Shown: piece after piece, positions 1-14,400 of the stretch
Layout of the letters: the number at the start of each line of letters is the position of its first letter
How positions within the stretch are numbered: position 1 is the first letter of the stretch
Position numbers and translations under genes: made by a program
Source: Bugulina stolonifera
Taxonomy: Eukaryota; Bryozoa; Gymnolaemata; Cheilostomatida; Bugulidae
Length of the DNA stretch: 64,000 bases
Assembly: GCA_935421135.1 (NCBI GenBank)
Contig: OW285187.1
Location: 7,440,001-7,504,000 of the forward strand
Direction: 5' to 3'
The notes under the pieces: model-generated
What the model was told of the DNA's origin: nothing
Database searches by the model: none
What the model saw: only the letters and a program-made list of their open reading frames with translations

Positions 1-3000
1 TATTGCCCTGGCTTGAATTGCCCCCAGGCTAGGTGTTGGAGGGTGCTGTGCTACAGGGGGTTCCTCCATGGGGGGAGGTTGAAGGTTTGACTGCTGGTAA
101 GGATCACCAAAGGGACTGCTTTGATCTTCAAGTACTGGACCTAGAAATGCAAGGCAACACAATTTCATCTCCACATCTAATTAGCAGACACCGTTGTAGT
201 GAAAAATACTATAATTTTTATGAAAAAACTAGCTTATACCTTACACTTACTAAAAGATTTACCGCAACACAAAAATACCCAACAATAACAGGGTGCAGTT
301 CAGACGTGAAGAGACGCATTTTAACATGTTTATCAATGGGCCACAACATTTCTTATCAGTTACTGTTTTCATTATCACTTACATGTATTATCAGTTAGAA
401 ATAATAGCATGTTATAGAAGTAGGCTCTACACCTCAAGTTCACACACTTTAGGCACCAGACATCAACCAGTAATCAATATTACTGTACATGTATATTGAC
501 ACTAATACATACAGACATGGGCACTGATAAGTACCAGAAACCAGGGGTAAATGAACTCGTCAAGGGCTAAACTAAAGGTTGGTGATAAGTAGACCTACCT
601 ACATAGACAATGACCTGAACATTTTTTATTTCAAGGGGACAATGATACAAAATGGCACAACACCCTAATATGCTACAAGCCATGTGAGATTTGATCACCA
701 TCTACACCCTAGCATATGCTTGTTAGACCATTACAGAATCTCTGTTAAACTGGTAAATGTAATAGACTAGTTTTTCCCACTCCACATCTATTAGACTCGC
801 CGTAATAGTAGTTGTATCCCTTTGCATATGTTAACAAAATGTTTAGTCTTCATTATATATACATGTACATGTAGTCTATAAATTCTACAAGTAATGTGTA
901 TAATGGAGACCAAACATAATGTCACTCACACATACCTAATAGACCTGCATACCGTGTTCATTTGAGAGTTATTTGTATAAGAGACTGGTGCTGTGTAGGC
1001 ACATGACAATAATGGCAGTTAGATAGTAAGATAGTAAGATATACTGCAGTTTCCTTTTGATAACTAATTTTCAACAAAGAGGACTTTGGAGAGGAAACTT
1101 TGCTGACAACACTTGTATCACATAGCTAACTACTGTGTATGTTGGCATTAAGTAGCACATTGTAAGAAAGCCCTTACTGTCCCAGTCTTGTTCCTCTTCT
1201 TCCTCATCAGAGTCAGGTCTGGGTGGTGGTACAACTCCTCCCATCGGAGGCCTCATTGGTGGTGGTTGGTGCACAGGGCTTGGTTCCCTGGGTGGTGGTG
1301 ATGGTTCCCTGGGTGGTGGTGATGGTTCCCTGGGTGGTGGTGGTGATGGCTCCCTGGGTGGTGGTGATGGCTCCCTGGGTGGTGGTGATGGCTCCCTGGG
1401 TGGTGGTGATGGCTCCTTGGGTGGTGGTGATGGTTCCCTAGGTGGTGGTGATGGCTCCCTAGGTGTAGGTGGTTGTCTCCTTGCAGGAGGTGGGACAGGG
1501 TCCCTTGGAGGGCTTGGTTGCCTTTGAACAGGTTGTGGAGGGGCTTGTACTGGATTGAAGGGCTTAATGACTTTCCTAAAAGAATACATTTCCATAAAAA
1601 CATAATTACCATTAATATGGTGGTACATTACTAGGTCATTGTACACTCACTGACTGAGCTGAGGTAGAACAGCTAAAGGAAGTGATGAGTGTTGTGATTA
1701 AATACATAGTACAGTGAGATTTTCTCTACTGATATAGATATCAACCTCCAAATCTACATGTTTAGAGAATAACAACAATACTGTTCAACTATTACTACTA
1801 CAACTATGATTACTACAACTCTACTCATTGCATAGTATTACACAAATATGTAATACATGCTGCAGAGACTTGGCAACATAATATACATGTGAATGGCTAT
1901 ATGTTGTATATGACATGTATACAGGCATAACAAACACATGCACAGTATCGATAAGCGTACTTGGGTGCTACAGGTGGTGGGGGCGCCTCATCTCTAGAAG
2001 CTGCTCTTTCTCTCTGTTTGAACATCTCTCTGGGATTATTCTCTCTTGACTTGACCAGCTGGGCTGCCTCCTACAACAGTGTATTTCCACATGTAAAGTA
2101 GAAGTACATTGTAAGTGTGTGATAGGGTGTTATACACCATTAGAAGGTACTGAATCACTACCATGCAAGTAGCGATATGTATAATAAAAATAAAGTATTA
2201 TTCAAAGGAGAGCATCCTGTAAACATGGGATATTGTAATATTCTAGATTAACAGTGATGATGTTTTCAAACCCTGACTTGCAGGATATGTGTACTACTGG
2301 TTCACTTACCAAAGTATTTACAAAGTATTTAAATCCATGGTAACCATGAAGCAATGTAATTTCATGGTCTGGAGGATTATATTAATTGCAACACATGACT
2401 AGATACTGAAGTAGTTGAATTACCTGCCATTCTACATTATCTTTAATTGACTACTACTACAGGGCTATGCTTCTTGTTAAATTATTCATAAAATACATTT
2501 ACTAGGATATAAGCTATAGTCTATCATAAGATATACTGTATTATCCACCATAGTATCATATACTTCGATCTATTAGACCCACATAGAAACACTAATGGCC
2601 AGATATCTGTTACGACCTTCGAACTATTATTTAGACTTTAGAGTAACTATGACAACTAATGAATCCTATAATAATATGCAGATTAGTAAAATATATTTCT
2701 ACGTTACAGCCATTTATACAGTGGGCTACGAATAACATACTTCCAGTTTATTATTGGCTGTTAGGTATAGTATTGTGTTCGGACAGTGAGCTCACCAAAC
2801 TGTGACACTATGTCATAAAGAATGCAACTCCACACACAGCTTCCATGATCTGACGCATTCATACGCATGTACATAGTATGATACACTTCGGCAATATTAA
2901 TTCTTTTGATGAACAGCATGTGCTTTGGCTCACAGCAATTACTACTAAAGATCATTGGATAAAAACCCTGAAACGCATGAATACCGCCAACTTCCACTAA

Positions 3001-5192
3001 TCTCTCCAAAACATAAACCCCAACAGTTACAGTAACTAGACAAGTACTCATATAACAGTTACTAACCGCTGCTCTTTGCTTGCGAAGAGATTCACTGCGT
3101 GTTCTCCTCTCCTCCTCATCATTGTCTATATCTTGCTGGTGATGAGAGCTGGTTGACTCCTGATTGGCTTTAGTAGCAGCAGCCTCTGCATCTCTTTGCT
3201 GCTTTACTTGCTTGGAATGTTCCAGAATTTTTTTCTCTCTTTCTTGAGCTTCCCGCACCTGAATTAACACACATATACCCATTGAATAACATGATATACT
3301 ACTATGACTAAACGGACAAGCTCAATATCCACATGGTTAATGGGCTTCATTGTAGGTATTTTAAATAGTTCGGAGCTACTTTTTTGCAGTTTAGCATCTA
3401 TTAATTACTCTTAAAAAGGATTATATGTGTTTATACTGATCAAGTAATGCTTACATAGTAGGTTTGCAAAAAATATTCTAAAAATCTCCAGTAAACTCCT
3501 TGTAGGATTTGGGTTCATCATAATCAGAACCTGCATGCAGTAATTGTATTACTGAAATAATATACAATAACAAACTTCACTATTGAATCTTCTACACACC
3601 CACTATAATTATGTACTGTACTAGCTACAGGTATTTGTACTTGCACTATATATTATGTACAATGGTACATTCCACACAGACTTGGGGTTTGCACTAAAGT
3701 TATGTATCACAATAGCAATGTGTAGTAACCATGGTACATTGCACATCTACTACAGTGTGTACAAGATACAAATAGCACTTCAAGACAAACTTTTCTAATA
3801 CATGATGCCATTTATACAAGGAATTCATCAATACATGTCTCGAATTCCAAGAGTCTAATGATATGGTTACATAATAGTGCACCCTTAATCCCACACATTA
3901 GTTATGGTCCACAAAACTGTCAGTGTATCAATGTGTTACCTCTCGCTCCCTCCTCTCCTTTTCTATCTTCTGCTGAGCCGCTCTCTTGTCTGCAACCTCT
4001 TTCTTACGTCTTTCATTTTCTTCCATCTTAAAGTATCCAATAATATTATAATATGAGATGACTGGCATTGCTCAGACTAGCAGTGTTTTATTGGTCTCAA
4101 GGGACTGATAATTACACGCAGATGTAACAATGAGACAAAAGAAAACCTCATAGTCTTTCTTTAGTTGGGAAGACCCACCTCAGTCTTTTCCCAGAATCGA
4201 TCTCTTTCCTGTATTTTAATCTCAGCTGTGGGTTTAGTCTTTTGGTACACAGATCCTATAGGTTGACTGCTTTCTTCCATTTTTACTGCTTTTTCTTTAT
4301 GCACACTATAACCATCAACTATGTCACTTTGTACTTGCACAACATTTAAAATGTGTATATAAATAGAGTGGAGAGAAAGTACTATCAATTCAGTATCTTC
4401 CTGAATACAATCCTATTAAATAGAATTCAATTCAAAAGTCAGTATTCGTACCTATAGTTGGATCCAGAGGATTTAGCCACCTGTTTGAGTACATCATCTG
4501 TATCTAGATCAGCCTCATCCCTGGCATTCACTGTTACATGAGCACCCTACACATAAACACACCAAATAAAATTTACATTCGCCTTCAAACACACATGGCT
4601 AACCGGTTTCTCGCCGACACCTGGCTAACTGAACATGTACAGAGACAGGATCTTACCCTGAGTAGTGCAGCAACATCTCTCACGTGACTGGCACATCTGC
4701 CTTTGAGAGTATCAGGGGCACCATCTCCTTGCCAGTTGACCAGCACAAACTTCGCTAGATTAGTGTTGGGGTCGGTGACCCTGCAGTAGGCATATTGTAT
4801 CTTACCACTGTTTAATGAGTCGACCATCTCCTCAAAGTCTCCATCTGTATAATAGAAACAAAGCAGGGGCTCGACGAAGGCAACTCTATGAACTCCACGA
4901 CTTATTAATTTCTGGACATCTTGTTTTTGCCAAATAGGACTACACATGCAATGAATAGACATTTACATAATGCTCTTGCACTAATATAATGGTTCTTCAT
5001 ATTATGACTGGTACTGCATTATCTATCACAAAAAATTATACAAAGCTAATAATTATAGTTCGGGAAGGAGGTTGATGCCAATATATTCTGAAAGTTGAAT
5101 GTATTCTTGGCCCCACAACCACTTTACCAATCTTACCTCCAGTTTCCACAACTTTTAAAACACCAGTTTGACCTTCATATCCAAATATCGCC
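1..5192 (-). CDS. DBNL: Drebrin-like actin-binding adaptor (DBNL/Abp1), partial
   Basis: Exons read on the minus strand: 5192-5137, 4844-4657, 4546-4452, 4305-4179, 4026-3940, 3258-3067, 2070-1961, 1575-1178 and 140-<1. All junctions are GT-AG and all phases agree. The first three encode an ADF-homology domain (key stretches AIFGYEGQTG, FEEMVDSLNSGKIQYAYCRV, KFVLVNWQGDG, CASHVRDVAALL). Then come the family-typical IGSVYQKTKPTAEI and FWEKTE segments, a charged coiled coil of two exons, and a proline-rich linker with repeated REPSPPP units. The last exon ends at AIQARAI, where the C-terminal SH3 domain of this family normally begins, so the SH3 lies off the left edge. Family knowledge: Abp1/DBNL binds F-actin and links it to endocytosis and signalling at the cell cortex. 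The start exon is not firmly placed. About 464 residues are visible. The family call is secure; the gene symbol is by family. Confidence 0.9.
1178..1575 (-). repeat. Coding heptapeptide minisatellite in the DBNL proline-rich linker
   Basis: Within this exon, about 1270-1480 consists of 21-bp units encoding REPSPPP. There are eight full copies plus a partial one, with one K-for-R change and one unit carrying an extra proline codon. The unit length is a multiple of three, so copy number can change without breaking the frame. The segment looks like a polyproline SH3/EVH1 ligand array, but that role is inference. Confidence 0.85.
3349..3488 (+). repeat. Single-arm copy of the PUM3-intron foldback family
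   Basis: It shares in order ATTGTAGGTATTTTA, CTACTTTTTTGCAGTTTAG, CAAGTAATGCT, ACATAGTAGGTTTGCAAAA and ATTCTAAAA with the left arm at 37952-38095. It lies in the DBNL intron between exons 4026-3940 and 3258-3067, showing that the family is dispersed. Confidence 0.8.
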
Positions 5193-6603
5193 CTGAAAAT
5201 AAAACATTTGTTTACTGTAAACAGTTTCACAGTATTTTTGTATTCATACCTACATAACATGGTGATGATCTATCTCAAGTCATAGTTGCTCACAATTTTG
5301 CAACTTGAATCAGGTTTATAATAGAGTTGACTAACCATAACACAGTCACCAGTTGAGATTTAGTCAGAACTGAACTACTTGAACAAATCATAATTCAGCT
5401 TTCAGTAATCAAAGTTATTAATGCCAAATAAGCAGCAACAACTTATGATAATAGATGGGGTTTTCTGCATATGATGTAGGCCCTATGTTTCCGCTAAAAT
5501 TGCAGCTAAACAAACTTAGGCCTAACTACATTGTCACTTGTTTGCTAAAATAAAAATAGTTAATGTGGGAACTCTCATCTTACAAGCAGGCTAATCTAAT
5601 ACTATTTGCTATGGGATACCAGAGAGAGAGAGAGAGAGAGAGAGATAACTCAGTAATTAGGTCAATTGCTAGCGAAAACTAAGCAAGTGAATAATAGCAT
5701 GCCCTTTCTTTGATGTTGTTCTATTCCAATTTGATTATTCTCTCATTTCATGACCATGTGCTCACATTTCTTAATCATGTAATGTTGATGCTTATCTGTA
5801 AAGAAAATTTTGGGCCACGGGATTCATGTATGGAGATAGGATAGCCCATTAACGTTTATCGAATTGATTTGATCACTGTCATTCATCTCATATTCAATTG
5901 ACCAAGTATCAGTATGAAATGATGATGCATGGTGATCATCAATTCGGATTACAATATGAATATCTTAAAAGGTAATCTTGATCTTTCATCAATCATTGAT
6001 CTAAGCCTTATTTTATAATACTTATATTAATTTCTAAATTTGAAATTTAATATTATAATAATAATTTAATAATAAACTTAATTATCATGATCCGACTGAT
6101 TGATGCGAACCATAATGTTTGTTGTTTATTCTAATTTCTTACATCATAGTTTTATTCATCGCACCACAAACTGATGTTTCGTTTCAATTTTTAACTAGGA
6201 TCGGATGTCCTTCACTAATCACTTCCCCTAACCAATGTACATCTTCGTCTTTGCTCTTACCAAGTATTTGAGGAGTTTACATTGGATATATCTTTCCAGG
6301 TTGAAACAATTGCCTCCTTATGTTTCTTTATATCTAAGGCCATGACTGGCTATTCTGACAGCTTGGTGTCAAGGTTTTTAAATAAAATATATTTCAGATT
6401 TTGGTGCCGAGGTCTTCCACAAATAAAATGAAAATTCCCTGTAGCAGGAAGTGGGCTGACGTCACTATAAAGTGTGCACCGTTTTGCACCAATCATGCTG
6501 GCCAATTCAAGTCACTTTAGCCAATCGGAATTAAGATTCTGGAGAGACATAGCCGATTTGTAACAGAAACGTGAGTAAACTCTGAAATAATAGCCAGTCT
6601 TAC
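5193..6603. other. Intron or upstream DNA with a GA microsatellite, no gene seen
   Basis: AT-rich sequence between the second ADF-domain exon and the candidate first exon. It holds a (GA)n run of about 24 bases at 5621-5644 and otherwise short, stop-rich frames. I see no convincing exon, although a very small one that would complete the DBNL model could be hidden here. Confidence 0.5.
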
Positions 6604-6681
6604 GATTAACTTTTCGTCTTGTATTTTTACTAGAAGCTTTTCCATGATTGGATGCGTCGAGTTCATACCGTTACGCGCCAT
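6604..6681 (-). CDS. Candidate first coding exon of the DBNL gene (unresolved)
   Basis: On the minus strand an ATG at 6681 opens 26 codons reading MARNGMNSTHPIMEKLLVKI and six more, then a good GTAAGA donor. The helical character fits the N-terminal helix of an ADF-homology domain, which is the piece missing from the DBNL model. However, this donor leaves phase 0, while the next known exon (from 5192) needs two bases from upstream. A weaker GTTAAT donor six bases earlier would give the right phase but would shorten the domain and replace the usual tryptophan. A small extra exon, or a different first exon, is possible. Confidence 0.3.
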
Positions 6682-8475
6682 CACTGATAAAGCACGAGCT
6701 GCTAGTCGAGAACCATGTTTGCTGTTGTAAACTTGTTGCAATAGCCTATGAATAACAATGGGCTGATAATGATACACTCATACTTTTTCAGTTTGGCAAT
6801 GCTTATGTTATATTATTGTAAAGTTGCATTAATGTTATTCTAATATACATGTATTGCCAACAATATTATTATAAATAATACTCATAGATGCTGCTGCTCT
6901 AAAATAAAATCAGAATCAAGAATGAGAATGGTATAACTTTACTATACTATACTTACTAAATACTTACTACTTATAACTATTGCTATACGTACTATTACTA
7001 TTACATTACTAAACTATTACTATAATATTTAACATTAATATTACTATGAACATGAAGAACACGAAAACTACTAGGTGGATTTTATAAAAGATAACATCAA
7101 CATAAAATTAAATATACACAGGTCTAGGATAGTCAAGTCTAGTGATTAACCGGTTTAACCCTGGACTTTTGGCTTTTCTTTTACTCCTCGGGTTAGCTAA
7201 TTCTATAGCCCTAAGTCAGACTTTTTACCTTTTCATGTTGATATGATGTAATGTAGTTAAAGTTAAATCACTTACTTTTAGTAGTAGCCTGTGATATGTA
7301 CCTAAGATTCAATACTTATACTGAGGTTCCCCTAACCTCGAGTTTAGTTATAATACTATTATTAAACTTCATATTAATTAATTATATTATGCATCCAGTT
7401 GATAATAAGGTAGATCCATGCACTAGACTTAGACTAGCTAGATTTGTACAGACAGGTATTTGTATTGAGCTGCATCTATATTATTAACATGTATATAGGC
7501 CTACATGTGTATGTAGCGAATAGTTAGTATGTACTTAAGGTAGGTTACTTATGTTGGAAGTTGCAATTTAATATTAATGTCAAATATGAAAATATGGCCC
7601 AAACCCGAAAGGATAAATGTGTTATATTCTATAACTAACTATTTTTTGTAACAGCCTCACGTTAACATCTGCATAGTTCAATTATACGTCTATAATCTGA
7701 CTCCAGCGTCACCCACCTAGTCTACTTACTAATTTATGTTTGTTCAGATTTAATTTAAATTAACTTGAAACAAAACAGTCATGGTGGAAAAAATATAAAA
7801 GTATGTTGCCCAATAGAATATTAACACTGATCAGTGATTATTTATATATAACCCTGGTCTCAGGTATTGCCGACTGTATATTCTATTGAAGATAGATAAG
7901 GGCATATCTTTTGTTTTAGGCTTATCCCATGGTGCTATAGAGAAGGTAGCAAACCACTACACCCAAAACATCTTCCAGCCCACACTCTTTGGATCAATTT
8001 ACTTACGCTCGGTCAAGCTGCATTAAATCTACCAAGCAAACTAGGTTGGTATTGTCAAAACAGAAAACTTTTCCTCACCAAGTCCATACCTACATGCGGT
8101 AACTTGTAGGCCTATGTGTGGGCCTAAATATGGCCTTTGGCATTTATTTTTGGTCACATTCCAGTTGCAGCATACCATCATCTATCATATGGTCTAAGAA
8201 TGCGAGATGTAGCCTAGACATTTCGTCAAAATAGTGTTGGTATTTTATGTAGCCTACGTGTACTTTTTCTCATATTCTATGCAAAATATTGATGGACTTC
8301 ATTTGAATTTGTTAGTCAATGAATCCATTGCATAACAGTATGTGTTTTATTGTTGCATCACTGTTACTCACCTGGTCTTGCAGACTCGTCATCTTGAAGG
8401 GTTATTCAATGGTTAGCATTTACGATTCAGTTGCACAGCCTTGTGCTCATGAGTCGGTCTCATGCCAACTGTATA
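6682..8475. other. AT-rich intergenic region
   Basis: Divergent intergenic space between the DBNL gene (minus) and the SKI-like gene (plus). Reading frames are short and rich in stops, and no domain or RNA gene is recognisable. The promoters of both flanking genes are expected here, but no specific element can be named. Confidence 0.6.
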
Positions 8476-11400
8476 ATGAGAGAAGAGATGAACCCATTGG
8501 ATTTGCTAGCAGAAGTAGCAGTATCTTGTTCAGATGATGAGAAAGGGGATAAAATACAACACAGGTAGGTCTTTATATGGTGTCGCATGTATTTTATAAG
8601 AATGTAGCATATTAGCTGGTTGCAGGTGCACACAAAATTATAATTATTTATTGTTACCAGCAATTTTACATGGTTACCAGCAATTTTACATCTTATGCGC
8701 ATTTGTTATGCTTCATATGAGATCTTATCAGTAGATGTATCAACAGATGCTTCTTTCTATTCTTTAGACTTTAGAGTAAGAGAGGGTATTTATAGTATAG
8801 TTTAGGTATGTGATAATGTTTGTAAACATCATGTAGCTATTTACAGCACATTATATATTGTGTGATGATTATCAAATGCAAATGAGAATTTGTACTAGCA
8901 TGACGCACAATCATACAACTGAATTTCCAAATATTTTACAGTGATGATTATATGGAACCAGAAGCAGAGTTTAACAAGCTATCACCTGTGAGTGTGTCGC
9001 CTGTCACCAACATGACTTGTGATAACAACAACCTTGCTCCTACAGAGGTGGCGCATGTAAAGAAGGTAGTCGATGTTCCGGTACAAAATAAGGAAAACGT
9101 TGACACAAATGATTCTAGTGAGATGGATATAGAGTCGTCCTCTCAACCGACTGGTGACGATTCTACAACCACAGACTACTGCCAGGATAGTAATGCAGTC
9201 ACAGAAGATAACTGTAAAAAAGTTGATGTGAAAATTAATGGTAAAAATATCAATGAGATGAGTGTTAGGCGCGGTACACTGGACACTACTGAAGGTGTTC
9301 CTCAGCCACCCGCTGATTCTAGTAAGAGTCTTTCATCTGGAGTTACACTTGTTGGGAACTGTATTACATCTAATGAGACCAAACCCACATATAAAGTCAA
9401 TGTGTCGGAAACTAATCCAGTGACATCGGGATCACCAGCAACTCAGTCGGTTGCACAACAAGTTAGTCGCCTTCTCTCTCCAAACTTCAAATTGACAATG
9501 ACGGACAATATGCCCAGCATCTTACAAAGTAAACGGGTATCCAGTTTGCTGATTGGTAGCTTGGGCAGTGCGACTATAAGGAGCGCGTTGGCACCTACAA
9601 CCATTATACATCGACCGCAAATTCCATTGAAACAGAAACCTGCCATCCGGAAGCAGCCAAATATCAGCATCAGTGCCATACCATGGCAATATCCTTTACT
9701 AGACCATGACTATTGCTACCAAAACTACTGTGCTATAGCGCAAGCTTCATCCAAACTAATGAAGGAACGTATTGCCGCGAAGAAGCTAGCGGCAAAACAG
9801 TCCAAGTTGGATCAGAAGACGACAGACATTACTTTAAATAGTGACAGCAAGCCTGTCAAGAGGAAGTATCGGACTAAGAAAATAATAGCCCAAGAGTTGG
9901 AGGCAGCGAGGCGACTTAGTCTCGAACAAAAGGCTAAGGAGGGAGACCAGCAGGCCAAGCTCGAACTTTCAGAAATAGAGAAATTGGAATCAGAACAGCA
10001 GGAAAAAGAGGCAAATAAACTAAAACGGAGACTTAGTAAAAAAAGACAAAGCAGTTCATCTACAGGAGGAGAGTCTGTGGATATGGACAGTGATGAAGAG
10101 GTAATCACTAATAGGTGTTAGTTAAGGAGATGCAGTATCTGTTTTCCTGGTTGTATGAAAGTCCATACTGTGTATATTGGTATGGGTACAGATACTTAGC
10201 CTGTGAACCTCTGCAGTATACAGAATAAAAACCACAATGTAATACAATGTACACTAGGAGACATGCACAGATATGCAAATTCAACCACAGGTTTATTGCA
10301 ATAGAATACACCCCTATAATAATTATAAGCCTTTGCTGTGGTGCAGTGGGAGTAGGCACCTTACTTGTCCCTGTATTCTTTATACAGCCATAAGGGTATT
10401 ATAATGGGCAATGGGGTTGTATTTTTGGAGTTGTGCCCCTTAGCACTTGACATGATCACACCGGAAGTTGCTTAGCAGACCATCGAGTTAATCATTACAA
10501 ATAAGTTGCTACTACCACTAAGACTTTGAAATCTGCTTATATTACACTAAATAACTACAATTTTCACTAACAATGTCTAACCAAAACTATGCATTAATGA
10601 GTTTACAAGAATTGAAGTCTCTCCTGCATAGCAGAGGCATTAAGAGCACCGGCAAAAAGAAGGAACTTGTAGAAAGGTGAGTTAGACTGATAGTCTACTA
10701 TAACTATAACTAACCTACATGTAGTAGTGGTTGATGCTTACTAGTAGGTAATCTTAAGAAAAAATAAATATAAAACAGTGGTAACAGTAGTTTTTTGCCT
10801 AAATGAAAGATATATATGTATATAGTAAATGTAGCGCTCCACACTAAATACAAATAGCCTAATTGCATTAATTTCAAGTGGAGGTAAAATTTGTATTACA
10901 GAGATAGTATAAGTATGTACATGTACAGGTACAATGAACATGTATAGCTTAGGATAAAGTATAGTATTTAAAAATTTAAAGCCAAATAGTTAATAGACAA
11001 TCCTACACTATGCTAGAAGCTGCTGCAATCAAATGTGTTGTAGATTATTAAAAATATTAATTCAAAAAACTGCTTCAAGTATATAATTATACTTGCATAG
11101 TAGTATAGTTCGCAACCAGATATTTTGAAACCAGATAGTTCAACACCCAAACTCGACTCGCAGACTTCAACTAATATTTATTTATAATATTATTTTTTTA
11201 TTTAATTATTTGAAATTAATTATCTGTAAGTTGTGTTCTTCTAAATGTAATTTACACGGTTTCGAACTGTCTTTTTCGAAACGTACCTTTGCCAGTACTA
11301 ACATACGTAATGGCATTTTTCACATAAGCCTAGAAGTGGGTTCTAGAAACCTGAGTGAACTATTCCTGATGAGTTGAATATTATTATTATTTAGATTACT

Positions 11401-14400
11401 GTCACTGGACCACATGAGCATTGAGTCTCAACCATCTGAACCGGAGTATCATATGACATTACCAGACATAACCGGATATAAAGACATCACCACTGACTGT
11501 ACTATTCCTCCCATAGCACTGAGTAGCATTGAGAGATATTTCAAGTCAAATGACAAGGAGTTTGAACAGAAATATATAGATCTGTATAACGAAAAGTTCA
11601 TCCGTTTTGTGCGAATGAAAATTTCTGAGTCAGGCATTTTCTTCCATGGAGTTGTCTGGGCCGAAATGAGAAAAAGTGTCACCTATAAGGTTGACGTTTT
11701 GATGGATGAAGATGGCATGTTTGCAGAAGCACAATGCGAGTGTGGTGCTGGGCAGGGGCCAAATGCTCACTGCAAACATGTGGGAGCAGTGCTATACAGT
11801 CTACACTGTGTTACAGTAGGAGGGAAAGTATGCTTTGAAGAAACTTGCACACAGAAACTCCAGGCTTTCCATAAAGCGAAAGCTTATCGAGGAAGTCCTA
11901 AGAAAATGGCAGCCTTGAGAAAGCACACTCTCAACTATGATCCCAGACCACCGAAATTTCGAAATGCTACAACATATAGGGATTACTTCAGAAACACAGT
12001 GTTACAGTATAGAGGACTAGGGGCTAATATGCCAGTTTTTCAACTGTATCCGCCAGCCAACATGTATGGTGTGGTAAATGATCACTGTTATGTAGGATCT
12101 GCTGAAGATCATCTTGTGAACTCCTTACAGCTGGAAAATGCTACACCAGATTTTATTTCAATGGTGGAGAGTAGCACCAGCTCCCAGGCTGACAGTGAGG
12201 ATTGGCATATGTACCGAACAACCCGCATCACCTCATCACATTTCGGGGATGTTGTAAAGTCTACCGAGAGAAGAGACATTAACAAATTACTATCTAGTCT
12301 TCTTGACCCCCAGTCTTTCAGTACTAAGGCTACGATGTATGGTGTAAAATATGAGGCTATAGCCAAAGCAAAGTATTCTAAGCTGTTGGACATAGATGTT
12401 GTAGATAGTGGATTGCAAATATCTTCGTCTCATCCATATTTGGCAGCGTCACCAGATGGACTAGTAGGTGAGGACACAGTTGTTGAAATTAAATGCCCTT
12501 TTAAAGCTAAGGACTGTGAAATCACTGCAAACACTGTTCCCTATCTTTCAGATGGTGGACTTAAAAAGAACCATAGTTATTATTATCAGGTGCAAGGCCA
12601 ACTGTTTTGCACAAACAGAAAAAAAGCTCACTTTTGTGTTTACACTCATAAAGATTTTAAAATGTTTGTTGTTGAAAGGGATGAAGTGTTTATAAATGAG
12701 ATGGTTAAATCACTTGCTCTCTTCTATGAGAAACATTTCAAACCAGCCTTACTTGAAAAGCATCTCTACAAAAATTATAGTAAATATTATTTCTAAAATA
12801 TTTATATTTCTGTCAAACAGTTGGTGATCCTTTGTTCATCGTGGGTTTATTTTGCGTAGATATTGCAGTTCTAGTTATGGATTTTATGAAACAGAGCCTT
12901 TTATTTTATATGGGAATAGGAATGCTTACTGCCAATAGTTTGTGATTTTTAAAATGTTTATTTTTAATATAATTCCAATACAAAGTTATTTCAGTATACA
13001 AATGTTATGCAGTTTTAGGTACTATGCATGCTCGAAAGTTACAAAGCCAAAATATCACTGATGTTATCTGAGTTGCCATGCTACCTTCCATGTGATTCAT
13101 CGGATTCCGCAGTATTGCATAAGTTTTTCCTAGTCCAATAATACGTTCTATGTGTACTCTTTTGGATGCTATTCTTCGATCCTTATGCACTGTTCTCTGG
13201 CTCATACGATTTTTCTTTTTGAAAAATGTAGGAATGTTGACCATAACTTGATGAGGAATGAAAAGATCTTCAACATTAAATCCTTTGTCGGACATGATCT
13301 CATCACCAGGTTCGCACATTTTCGCCAGGTCTGATCTTTCGACTATCTGCCTATCAGAAGCAGAACCACCATAGGCTTCTGATATGTATGATACCACACC
13401 TCCTGGTGTTGCCCCAACAAGTACCTTTACAGTATTTCTGTTCTTATATCCAGAAAAGGTAGCCTGCTGAGCAAGTGGCTTTTTCGGTTTAGAAAGTGGG
13501 CATTCTGTACCATCAATAATGACTCGAGTGTTAGGATATGCCTGTTTGAAACCACTTGGTGCAAAGAACCTCACAGTTTGCTGATCAGGCCACCACTTTA
13601 CCTCTTTCCATTGAAAATACATGAAATTTACCCAGGTTATAAAGATATTACTAATAGATCGTACACTGACACCAAAGAGTATTGAGAGTTCAATATTAGG
13701 CTTAGCTGTTCGGAGTTTAATGAGTGTTATTAAGAGCTGATCTTGGATTGATAATGCTGGAGTGTCATCAGAATAATAATAATTTAAATGATTCGCTGCT
13801 AGACCCAAAGATTGTAGCACCAGCTCAAACTTGCCTTTGCATTCAAGTCCTGTATAATATTGAATCATACGATCATCCATCATTTGATAACTGTATGGGG
13901 AGCATGCCTGGGTTTGTGTGGATTGATCGAAAGTTTCCAAGTCTGTATCTATTTCATTTCTTTCAGCTGTTTGACTTGATGATTTAGTGAATTCTTCAGT
14001 CTCTATAATCTCATTCTCCAGCTCAGGGATGTCGTGCTCTGCTCCTAGTTCTAAATCGTGACCTGGGGGATTGCTGTGTTCTTCATCAAGTAGTCTTTGG
14101 CGCTTAGCCTTTAAATCTCGCTTTGTTTGCTTTTTATTTGTTGTATTGGGCAGGTTGACTGAAGGAATAGCAGATTGCTTCAAAACTCGTTTTCTGGTCC
14201 TTTTACCTGCAACAAATGGTTTTTTATATAAATTGTAAATTAATAATTGATAATTTCATGATCACTGTTCAATACTGTACACCATCTAATCATGAAATAT
14301 AGTACCTTCTATCCAATTTATTTCTAAGTGTTTTGGCCTTGACTTGCATTAAATAGACTGAGTAATAGAGATCGTGAATCTACAATGTATGTATTCAATC

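Noticed and set aside
1223..1612. Plus-strand VVVMVPWVVV frame and minus-strand His-rich frame over the DBNL proline region
   Set aside because: Shadows of the real REPSPPP-coding frame, which is fixed by splice phase with its neighbours.
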